DNA of 5,018 bases from Pseudomonadota bacterium (GTDB taxonomy: Bacteria > BMS3Abin14): the NCBI GenBank assembly GCA_016937135.1, contig JAFGWO010000261.1, positions 1 through 5,018 on the forward strand, given 5' to 3'. Below the pieces are notes generated by a model. The model was not told where the DNA came from. It worked only from the letters and a program-made list of their open reading frames with translations, and did no database searches. A program made the translations under genes and the position numbers. Shown here in pieces: positions 1 to 5,018 of the stretch; position 1 is the stretch's first letter, and the number at the start of each line of letters is the position of its first letter.

Positions 1-1076
1 AATTCCTCCGTTACGGGGTCACCTTTCGGCAGTCCCTGACCGATTTCGGGCGGACAAGGGCCCGCATCGGATCGGCCGAAGCTCAGCGGATGGTTTCCGA
101 GGGAAGGCTCGAGGAAGCGGCCAACGCGACCGCCCTGGATTTTCTTCAAAGCTACATCGCCCTTCTCCAGGCTGAAAAAAACCTTGAGGTGACCCTCCAG
201 GAAATCAGGATGTTCGAGGCCCATCTGTCCGATGCCCGGGCCCTTTATGAGGCCGGCGAGGTGACTCGAAGCGACATCCTGTACGCCGAAGTCAACCTCG
301 CCGAGGGGACCCTGAAAAACCTTATCGCGCAAGACAACCTCGAAGTGGCGGCCTCCCGGGTCAATTTTTTCGTCCTTCGTCCCCTGGACCGTCCTCTGGA
401 GGTATTCCAATTCCCGCCGCCCTTCACAGGCATCCCGGAGGTGGATGATCTGGTAAAAGAGGCCCAGGCCAACCGGCCCGAGCTGCGGATCCTGAACGAC
501 AAGGTTGCCTTCCTGGAGTCCCAGGCAGCCCTCCAGAAGCGGGAACACTATCCCCGCCTGTTCGCCGGAGGGGGCTATTCCTATGAGGAAAACCCTTACA
601 GGGTGCATGAGGACAACTGGTCGGTGGTGCTGGGGATGACCTGGGACCTTTATTCCGGGGGCGCGGTATCCGCCGCCGGGGAAAAGGCCAGGAGGGATCT
701 TTTGGCGGTGCTGACCGAAAGGGAGAAGATAAGGACATCCATTTCCCTCCAGGTCCGGGAGGAACTGCAAAGGCTCAGGGGGGCCGTGAGCCGCGTGGAT
801 GTCGCCTCCAGGGCCCTTCTCCAGGCGGAGGAAAACCTCCGGCTCTCCCGGGAGAAGTATCATGAGGGGGAAGCCAGCGCCACCGAGGTCACGGATGCCG
901 TGACGGCGCTGACCAGGGCCGGGAACAACCACTGGGCGGCCGTCTATGACAGAATGCGCGCCCAGGCCCGGATCCTTTACGCGACCGGAAGCGATCTTGC
1001 GGCCGCCTATCGGGCCGCGAGCGCCGGCGTCCCGGCTGATATCGGGAACAAAACCGATGAAAAACAAGGAGAATGA
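1..1076 (+). CDS. TolC-family outer-membrane efflux channel, 5'-truncated
   Basis: Outer-membrane factor of a three-part efflux pump: a trimeric channel that carries substrate from the periplasmic adaptor out of the cell. The reading frame is open from base 3 to the TGA at 1074-1076, giving 357 visible residues. The true start, signal peptide and first strands lie upstream, so the ATG at 90 is internal: residues 10-29 before it already read as a TolC-type repeat (QSLTDFGRTRARIGSAEAQR). The family's duplicated layout is visible. The first helical repeat is followed by a hinge near residues 115-150; the second repeat opens with a beta-strand segment ending WDLYSGG (about residues 214-220), then a long amphipathic helical stretch with REELQRLRGA and EENLRLSREKYHEGEASATEV. 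Family members are usually 420-480 residues, so roughly 80-120 are missing. The gene immediately precedes the adaptor gene, supporting one transcript. Family assignment is firm; the substrate cannot be told. Confidence 0.93.
   Translation, partial: FLRYGVTFRQSLTDFGRTRARIGSAEAQRMVSEGRLEEAANATALDFLQSYIALLQAEKNLEVTLQEIRMFEAHLSDARALYEAGEVTRSDILYAEVNLAEGTLKNLIAQDNLEVAASRVNFFVLRPLDRPLEVFQFPPPFTGIPEVDDLVKEAQANRPELRILNDKVAFLESQAALQKREHYPRLFAGGGYSYEENPYRVHEDNWSVVLGMTWDLYSGGAVSAAGEKARRDLLAVLTEREKIRTSISLQVREELQRLRGAVSRVDVASRALLQAEENLRLSREKYHEGEASATEVTDAVTALTRAGNNHWAAVYDRMRAQARILYATGSDLAAAYRAASAGVPADIGNKTDEKQGE
1066..1071 (+). promoter_or_regulatory. Ribosome-binding site for the adaptor gene (decides its start)
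   Basis: AAGGAG lies 6 bases before a GTG at 1078 and inside the last codons of the channel gene. An in-frame ATG at 1057 has no comparable site upstream (only a weak GGGA-like stretch). The GTG is therefore preferred, placing the adaptor start one base after the channel stop codon and suggesting translational coupling. Confidence 0.7.
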
Positions 1077-1077
1077 C

Positions 1078-2259
1078 GTGACGGGAACACCCCCGGTGTC
1101 AAAGGTTCGAAAAAAGCGAAAGGCTTTTACCATCGCCTCCGTGATCGTCGTCACCGGGGTGTTGGCTCTCCTGGCTTATCAGGCCTATTCCAGGACGCAC
1201 CTTATGACGGACGACGCTTTTGTGGAGGGATCGGTCCATGTCATCGGGGCGAGGGTCCACGGGACGATCCTTGAGGTGGCCGTTTCAGACAACGAGCGGG
1301 TGAGCGAGGGGGCCCTTCTGGTGAGGCTGGATCCGGAACCTTTCCTGCAGGCTTTAAAGGAGGCGGAGGCGGCCCTGAGCGCCGAGAAAAACCGTGCCGC
1401 CGAAGTAGAGGCCATGGCGGCTGCCCGGGAAAAGAGATTTGCCGCGGCCGCGGCCTTCCTTCTCCAGGTTCAGGACAGGGTGGAGGAACTCGCGGCCGCC
1501 CTGGCAGCCCGGGCAGCTGAGGTCAGGGCCCGTGAAGCCGGCCTGGCCCAGGCGCGCCTCGATCTGGAGCGGGCCCGGACCCTCTGGGAGAAGGAGGTGA
1601 TTCCCAGGAGCCGCCTGGATCGCGCTCAGACGGCGCTGGAACTCGAAATAGCCAGCCTGGAAGCGGCGGTCGCGCGGCAGCGCCAGGCCCGGTCGGTCCT
1701 GGATGCCCACAAGGGCTCCATTGCCCAGGCGGAAGCCGGAATGAGGGCGGAAGAGGCGGCCCTCGAGGAGACAAAAGCCTCCTTCGGGACCCAGAAGGAG
1801 CAGGTTGCAAGGCAACAGGCCAGGGTGGAGATGGCCAGGCTCAACCTTGATTACACCCGGGTTATGGCCCCGGCGGATGGATTTGTGACCCGGATGTCCG
1901 CCGAGTTGGGAAACACCGTGGCGGCCGGGCAGCCCCTTATGAGCGTTGTCAACCTCCAGGATGCCTTCGTCCTCGCCAATTACAAGGAAACCCGCGTCGG
2001 GCTGATCCGTCCCGGCCAGAAGGTCGTCATGACAATGGACGCCTGGCCCGGGGAAAAGTTCCCAGGGAGGGTCGAAAGCGTTATGGCGGGGACAGGGGCG
2101 GCCTTCACCCTTTTTCCCCCGGAGAACGCCAGCGGCAACTACGTCAAGGTGGTCCAGCGGGTGCCCGTGAAGATCACCTTTGACGACCTCGAGGAGGCGA
2201 TGCCTTTCCTGAAAGTCGGAATTTCAGTGGTGCCCACGATCCTGACCCGAGAGCGATGA
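1078..2259 (+). CDS. emrA: EmrA/HlyD-family periplasmic adaptor of a multidrug efflux pump
   Basis: Membrane-fusion protein linking the MFS antiporter in the inner membrane to the TolC-type channel. Starting from GTG 1078 it has 393 residues, close to typical EmrA length. A basic N-terminus (KVRKKRK) precedes one membrane anchor at about residues 16-34. The first half of a lipoyl-like domain follows (about 44-88, including GARVHGTILEVAVSDNERVS), then a long Ala/Glu/Arg-rich coiled-coil hairpin (about 88-255) whose turn lies near WEKEVIPRSRLD at 170-181. The second lipoyl half starts at 255 (LNLDYTRVMAPADGFV). The beta-barrel domain carries the EmrA-subfamily signature PPENASGNYVKVVQRVPV at 347-364. 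The next gene encodes its expected EmrB partner. An alternative ATG at 1057 would add 7 residues and overlap the channel gene by 20 bases; it lacks a good ribosome-binding site. Function is clear from architecture and context; the pumped compounds are unknown. Confidence 0.93.
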   Translation: MTGTPPVSKVRKKRKAFTIASVIVVTGVLALLAYQAYSRTHLMTDDAFVEGSVHVIGARVHGTILEVAVSDNERVSEGALLVRLDPEPFLQALKEAEAALSAEKNRAAEVEAMAAAREKRFAAAAAFLLQVQDRVEELAAALAARAAEVRAREAGLAQARLDLERARTLWEKEVIPRSRLDRAQTALELEIASLEAAVARQRQARSVLDAHKGSIAQAEAGMRAEEAALEETKASFGTQKEQVARQQARVEMARLNLDYTRVMAPADGFVTRMSAELGNTVAAGQPLMSVVNLQDAFVLANYKETRVGLIRPGQKVVMTMDAWPGEKFPGRVESVMAGTGAAFTLFPPENASGNYVKVVQRVPVKITFDDLEEAMPFLKVGISVVPTILTRER

Positions 2260-2369
2260 AAAGGAACACGAGGGAGGGGGCAAGATCCTGTCCTGGCACC
2301 AGAGCCTTGACCAAAGCATGCTTTTCCCATTCCTCCTTCCTCCTTCCCGATCCCTCCTTCCGCCTTTGA
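2256..2369 (+). other. Possible 37-codon leader ORF between adaptor and antiporter genes
   Basis: An ATG overlaps the adaptor stop codon (ATGA, 2256-2259) and opens a frame of 37 codons that ends at a TGA at 2367-2369, inside the TGAGG of the antiporter ribosome-binding region. The predicted peptide starts MKRNTREGARSC and ends SSFLLPDPSFRL; it matches no family I know and its composition looks like non-coding sequence. The upstream sequence (CCGAGAGCG) is a weak ribosome-binding site. Its only attraction is position: translating it would disrupt the pairings in this spacer and bring ribosomes to the antiporter start. It could equally be a chance open frame. Confidence 0.2.
2313..2324. repeat. 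Perfect 12-bp palindrome
   Basis: AAAGCATGCTTT is its own reverse complement. It could be a binding site for a dimeric regulator or a small RNA stem with no loop. It is isolated, with no second copy seen in the window and no recognisable promoter next to it, so a role is unproven. Confidence 0.35.
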
Positions 2370-2374
2370 GGATC
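2349..2374 (+). promoter_or_regulatory. Antiporter ribosome-binding site within a possible sequestering hairpin
   Basis: GAGG at 2368-2371 lies 5 bases before the antiporter ATG and is its Shine-Dalgarno site. The segment GATCCCTC (2349-2356) can pair with GAGGATC (2368-2374) in 7 base pairs with one bulged C at 2354 and an 11-base loop. All four Shine-Dalgarno bases would be paired. The ribosome-binding site itself is well supported; control by hairpin formation is inference without an energy calculation. Confidence 0.5.
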
Positions 2375-2376
2375 TC

Positions 2377-3924
2377 ATGACCGACCAGCAGCGCCAGGTG
2401 AACAAGTGGGTGGTGGCCCTGACGGTGATGCTCCCGACCCTCATCGAGATCATCGACACGTCCATCGTCAACGTCTCCCTCGATCACATCCGGGGATCTC
2501 TCTCCGCGGGCATCAACGAGGCCACCTGGGCCATCAGTTCCTATCTTCTTTCCAACGCCATCGTGATCCCCATGTCCGGGTGGCTCGCGAGGCTTCTGGG
2601 CCGAAAGAGATATCAGATCGGCAGCATTGTCCTCTTTACCGTCAGCAGCTTTCTTTGCGGGTCGGCCTGGAGTTTAAAGAGCCTCATCTTTTTCAGGGTC
2701 CTTCAGGGCCTGGCCGGGGGAGGGCTGGTGCCCGTGAGCCAGGCTATCCTTTTGGAGGCTTTTCCCAGAAGGGAACACGGGATGGCGATGGCGATCTTCG
2801 GCATCGGGACCATGTTCGGGCCCATCCTGGGGCCCCTGCTGGGGGGGATCATCACGGACAACTGGTCCTGGAGGTGGATCTTTTACATCAACCTCCCTAT
2901 CGGGGCCCTTGCCATCTTCCTGAGCGTCCTGTTCATCCACGATCCCCCCTACATGAAGAGGCGATCAATGGGCATCGATTACACCGGATTCGCCCTGCTG
3001 GCTGTGGGCCTGGGTTCCCTCCAGTACGTCCTGGACACCGGCCAGCGTTCCGACTGGTTCGGATCCGGGACTATCGTGGGCTTCACCGTCCTGTCCGTGG
3101 CGGCCCTCGGGTTTCTCATCATCAACGAGAAATACCACGAGCACCCCATTTTGCAGCTTTCCCTTTTCCGGGATGCCAGCTTCACCAGCGGCTCCGTCAT
3201 CATATTCTTCGTTTTCCTGAACCTGTTCGGCAGCATCGTCATCCTGCCCATTTTCCTTCAGACGCTCATGGGCTACACATCCTACCAGGCCGGTCTTGTT
3301 CTGGGGCCCGGCGGCATCGCCGCCCTCCTCGCAATGCCCATCGTCGGGAAGCTCGTCACCCTGGTCAACCCGAAGAAGATCCTCGCTGCGGGGATCCTTA
3401 TCTGCAGCGCCACAACCTGGTCCATGTCCCTTTTTAACCTGCAGACCGATTTCTGGACCTTCGTGTGGCCGAGGGTCACCCTGGGGATCGGGATGGGGTG
3501 CATTTTCATCCCCCTCACAACCCTCACCCTCTCCCATATCCCAAGGGAAATGATGGGTGAAGCCACATCCCTGTTCAACATGATCAGGAATCTCGGGGGG
3601 AGTTTCGGGATCGCCATTTCCACCACCATGGCCGCCCGGCGGGCGCAGTTCCACCAGGCGAGGCTGGTGGAACACCTCACCCCTTTCGACCCTTCCTATG
3701 TCTTTTCCAGAGCGAGGATCAGCGAAGCCCTCGCATCGGGCACAGGCCAGGGGATCCCACCCGAGGGGGTGATCTACAGGGAACTGGTCCGACAGGCCAA
3801 TTTGCTTGGTTTTAACGACGCCTTTTTTATCATCGCCGTCAGCCTTCTCGCCGTCCTTTTGCTGGTTTTCCTGATGAGGACCCCTCCGGAAGAAGGCGCC
3901 GCCATGGCAAAAAGCGGGGGATGA
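2377..3924 (+). CDS. emrB: EmrB/QacA-family MFS multidrug:H+ antiporter (DHA2, 14 helices)
   Basis: Inner-membrane pump that exports hydrophobic or toxic compounds in exchange for protons and passes them to the adaptor/TolC channel. The 515 residues match the usual DHA2 length of about 500-520, and the hydrophobic pattern fits 14 helices. TM1 carries the acidic motif EIIDTSIVNVSLDHI (Asp27). The loop after TM2 has motif A, GWLARLLGRKR (68-78). Motif C in TM5 reads GTMFGPILGPLLGG (144-157), followed by the EmrB-type WSWRWIFYINLPIG (163-176). The long hydrophilic segment before the last helix, containing RRAQFHQARLVEHL, is also typical of EmrB proteins. The ATG at 2377 has GAGG 5 bases upstream and no better in-frame start precedes it. 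With the channel and adaptor genes upstream it completes a pump. No motif reveals the substrate. Confidence 0.95.
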   Translation: MTDQQRQVNKWVVALTVMLPTLIEIIDTSIVNVSLDHIRGSLSAGINEATWAISSYLLSNAIVIPMSGWLARLLGRKRYQIGSIVLFTVSSFLCGSAWSLKSLIFFRVLQGLAGGGLVPVSQAILLEAFPRREHGMAMAIFGIGTMFGPILGPLLGGIITDNWSWRWIFYINLPIGALAIFLSVLFIHDPPYMKRRSMGIDYTGFALLAVGLGSLQYVLDTGQRSDWFGSGTIVGFTVLSVAALGFLIINEKYHEHPILQLSLFRDASFTSGSVIIFFVFLNLFGSIVILPIFLQTLMGYTSYQAGLVLGPGGIAALLAMPIVGKLVTLVNPKKILAAGILICSATTWSMSLFNLQTDFWTFVWPRVTLGIGMGCIFIPLTTLTLSHIPREMMGEATSLFNMIRNLGGSFGIAISTTMAARRAQFHQARLVEHLTPFDPSYVFSRARISEALASGTGQGIPPEGVIYRELVRQANLLGFNDAFFIIAVSLLAVLLLVFLMRTPPEEGAAMAKSGG

Positions 3925-3947
3925 GGCGTCTTTTCCAGAGCGGCGCC
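3895..3947 (+). terminator. GC-only inverted repeat across the end of the antiporter gene
   Basis: GGCGCCGC (3895-3902) is the exact reverse complement of GCGGCGCC (3940-3947), allowing an 8-bp all-GC stem with a 37-base loop that includes the TGA stop. Only AATTTCCCTT follows, so there is no proper U-run. This is at best a poor intrinsic terminator; it may instead protect the operon's 3' end or be chance in GC-rich DNA. Each arm contains the self-palindrome GGCGCC, which weakens the case. Confidence 0.3.
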
Positions 3948-4051
3948 AATTTCCCTTCGGGACGGATTAATGATAGAAAATGGATGGTTTTCAGACGCGC
4001 TCCCATTCTACTGCCGGTCATTTAACGGGTTGCCCCGGACGAGGTTTTATC
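3925..4051 (+). promoter_or_regulatory. Intergenic region upstream of the PurF-like gene
   Basis: This 127-base gap separates the pump operon from the PurF-like gene. An AT-rich patch at about 3966-3991 (ATTAATGATAGAAAATGG) is the most promoter-like stretch, but I cannot identify a convincing -35/-10 pair. GAGG at 4041-4044, 7 bases before the ATG at 4052, is a reasonable ribosome-binding site. Whether the downstream gene has its own promoter or is read through from the pump operon is unresolved. Confidence 0.3.
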
Positions 4052-5018
4052 ATGGACGGAATCACAGGTATCTATAGCCCCGGAGACAGCGACCTTGTCC
4101 AGAAGGTCTTCCTCGCGACCGGCTCGCTTCAGCACCGCGGCAAGACCAGTGCCGGCATCGCCATCGGCACGGGAAAAGGCATCAAGCTCTTCAAGGACAC
4201 CGGCAGCCTGGCCGATGTCATCGACCCCGAGATGGTCCGTGTTTTCCAGGAACTGGACCCATTCGCCGCCATCGGCAATGTGGGGTATACCAAGAGCCAC
4301 CTGCCGGACAAACGCAATTCCGAACCCATTGTCATCCAGCCGCGGGGGTCCTCCCCGTTCCAGTTGGCCCTGACCATGGGCGGGCGCGTCCTGGCCGTGG
4401 ATGAACTCAAGGAGCGCCTGGAGAAAAAGTACATCTTCCAGACCGAGAACAGGACGGAACTGGTTGGAGCGCTTCTGCACGATTGCATCGAAAAGGAGGG
4501 GATCTCCTTCGAGGCCGGACGGATCCTCATAGATACCCTCCACGGGCGCGGGACCTTTGCCCTGACCGCCCTCGTCTACGACGGAAGGCAGAGTTACCTC
4601 CTGGCCATCAACGATGACCGGGCCTTTGAACCTTTCTGCTTCGGGAGGATCGACGGCGCTTTCATCATCAGTTCCGAAAGCATTTCCCACAGGCGCCTGG
4701 GAGGTTTTATCGAGAGGGAATACCGGGGCGCGGAAATGACCATTTGCGGCGAGGGGGGCGTCGAGATGAAAAGGCTCCGGGAGGAGACCCCCTTGCCGGA
4801 TGTCTTTCAGGGGATCTATTTCGGCAATGTGGCCTCCATCTTCCAGGGCAAGGAGATCTTCCAGCTTCGAAGGGAACTGGGACTCAGCCTGGCCCAGCTC
4901 TACCGGGGTACGGAGGCGGACGTCGTCGTCCCGAATCCCGATTCGGGAAGAGGGGTGTCCTATGGCATTGCGGAAGGCCTCGGATTGCCCCTTGCGCACG
5001 GCCTTGTGAAGCAGTCCC
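4052..5018 (+). CDS. PurF-like protein with degenerate glutaminase domain, 3'-truncated
   Basis: The frame is open from ATG 4052 to the window end (322 codons; full PurF is about 460-500). It follows the order of amidophosphoribosyltransferase, which makes phosphoribosylamine from PRPP and glutamine in purine synthesis. The N-terminus MDGITGIYS aligns with the family's MCGIxGI; SLQHRGKTSAGIAI (25-38) matches LQHRGQxxAGI; IGNVGYTKS (74-82) replaces IGHVRYxTxG; FIISSES (204-210) matches the family's ASES region; ADVVVPNPDSGRG (289-301) and the GLGLPLAHGLVKQ that follows match the start of the phosphoribosyltransferase domain. The catalytic Cys is Asp2; the Arg of HVRY is Gly78; the HNGNL oxyanion motif reads TMGGRVL (108-114); the TSDxE Asp is Arg134; DPNGxRPL is also lost. 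Glutaminase activity is therefore unlikely. The PRPP-binding loop lies past the window. The start is favoured by GAGG at 4041-4044; an in-frame ATG at 3980 would add 24 unlike-family residues. Likely a paralogue rather than the housekeeping PurF. Confidence 0.85.
   Translation, partial: MDGITGIYSPGDSDLVQKVFLATGSLQHRGKTSAGIAIGTGKGIKLFKDTGSLADVIDPEMVRVFQELDPFAAIGNVGYTKSHLPDKRNSEPIVIQPRGSSPFQLALTMGGRVLAVDELKERLEKKYIFQTENRTELVGALLHDCIEKEGISFEAGRILIDTLHGRGTFALTALVYDGRQSYLLAINDDRAFEPFCFGRIDGAFIISSESISHRRLGGFIEREYRGAEMTICGEGGVEMKRLREETPLPDVFQGIYFGNVASIFQGKEIFQLRRELGLSLAQLYRGTEADVVVPNPDSGRGVSYGIAEGLGLPLAHGLVKQS

Larger units (their letters stand above)
2260..2376 (+). promoter_or_regulatory. Adaptor-antiporter spacer with possible translational control structures
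   Basis: The 117-base gap contrasts with the tight junction before it. It holds a purine run (GAGGGAGGGGG, 2270-2280), a 12-bp perfect palindrome (2313-2324) and a pyrimidine tract (about 2322-2360) built from repeated TCCTCCT/CCCTCCTTCC units. Pairing by eye gives a 10-bp stem of 2270-2279 with 2351-2360 (two G-U pairs), and a competing local hairpin of 2349-2356 with 2368-2374 that covers the antiporter ribosome-binding site. The pairings share bases 2351-2356, so both cannot form at once. Regulation is inference: purine and pyrimidine runs pair easily by chance. I see no convincing -35/-10 pair here. Confidence 0.4.

Noticed and set aside
90..92. ATG at 90 as the start of the channel gene
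   Set aside because: The frame continues upstream to the window edge with TolC-like residues, so this Met is internal and the gene is cut by the window.
946..1077. Upstream extension of the adaptor gene to an ATG at 946
   Set aside because: It would overlap the channel gene by 131 bases and add Pro/Arg-rich residues before the membrane anchor; the real start is at 1078 or 1057.
2293..2302. Small inverted repeat CTGG-CA-CCAG in the spacer
   Set aside because: Four base pairs with a 2-base gap is too short to form a stable RNA hairpin and common by chance.
2406..3437. Long + strand frame (343 codons) within the antiporter gene
   Set aside because: It is rich in His, Arg, Pro and Gly with no membrane segments or motifs, a frame-shifted shadow of the well-supported antiporter gene.
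2965..3675. Minus-strand frame of 236 codons inside the antiporter gene
   Set aside because: Low-complexity Gly/Asp/Pro/Glu-rich translation, typical of the antisense shadow of a membrane protein; no ribosome-binding site or motif seen.
3927..3998. GCGTCT/AGACGC inverted repeat in the gap after the antiporter gene
   Set aside because: Six base pairs with a loop of about 60 bases is weak and likely chance; pairing does not extend inward.
3980..4051. In-frame ATG at 3980 as the start of the PurF-like gene
   Set aside because: The extra 24 residues do not resemble PurF and would bury the MDGITGIYS segment, which matches the family's true N-terminus; no good ribosome-binding site precedes it.
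4022..4999. Long minus-strand open frame (325 codons) opposite the PurF-like gene
   Set aside because: Its predicted protein shows no recognisable family motifs, whereas the + strand frame over the same bases has clear PurF motifs. Long antisense frames are expected opposite GC-rich genes with strong third-position G/C bias.
1..5018. tRNA or rRNA genes, CRISPR array, insertion sequence or phage genes
   Set aside because: No regularly spaced repeats, transposase-like or phage-like translations, terminal inverted repeats or tRNA-like cloverleaf sequences were seen; almost all the window is accounted for by four genes.

Overview
This window appears to come from a GC-rich Gram-negative bacterium. 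It encodes a three-part drug efflux pump with an outer-membrane channel, which requires a double membrane. G/C-ending codons, heavy use of AGG for Arg and short spacers with clear Shine-Dalgarno sites fit a deltaproteobacterial (Desulfobacterota-type) genome. That placement is inference from style; no taxonomic marker is present.

Bases 1-3924 hold an apparent operon on the + strand: a TolC-family outer-membrane channel (5' end cut off by the window), an EmrA/HlyD-type periplasmic adaptor, and an EmrB/QacA-type 14-helix MFS drug:H+ antiporter. Together they make a complete pump spanning inner membrane, periplasm and outer membrane. The channel and adaptor genes are separated by 1 base if the GTG at 1078 is the start. 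The adaptor and antiporter genes are separated by 117 bases of unusual sequence: a polypyrimidine tract, a perfect 12-bp palindrome, a 37-codon open frame that starts on the adaptor stop codon and ends on the antiporter ribosome-binding site, and two mutually exclusive RNA pairings, one of which hides that ribosome-binding site. No regulator gene is visible; the operon promoter must lie upstream of the window.

Bases 3925-4051 are an intergenic gap. An 8-bp GC-only inverted repeat spans the end of the antiporter gene and may be a weak terminator or a stabilising stem.

Bases 4052-5018 hold a + strand gene, open to the window edge, that resembles amidophosphoribosyltransferase (PurF). Its glutaminase half has lost the nucleophilic cysteine (Asp instead) and every other glutamine-handling residue that can be aligned by eye, while the beginning of its phosphoribosyltransferase half is well kept, including a PDSG motif. 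It looks like a glutaminase-dead PurF paralogue and is the most interesting item here. The ordinary efflux operon is well explained by known families.
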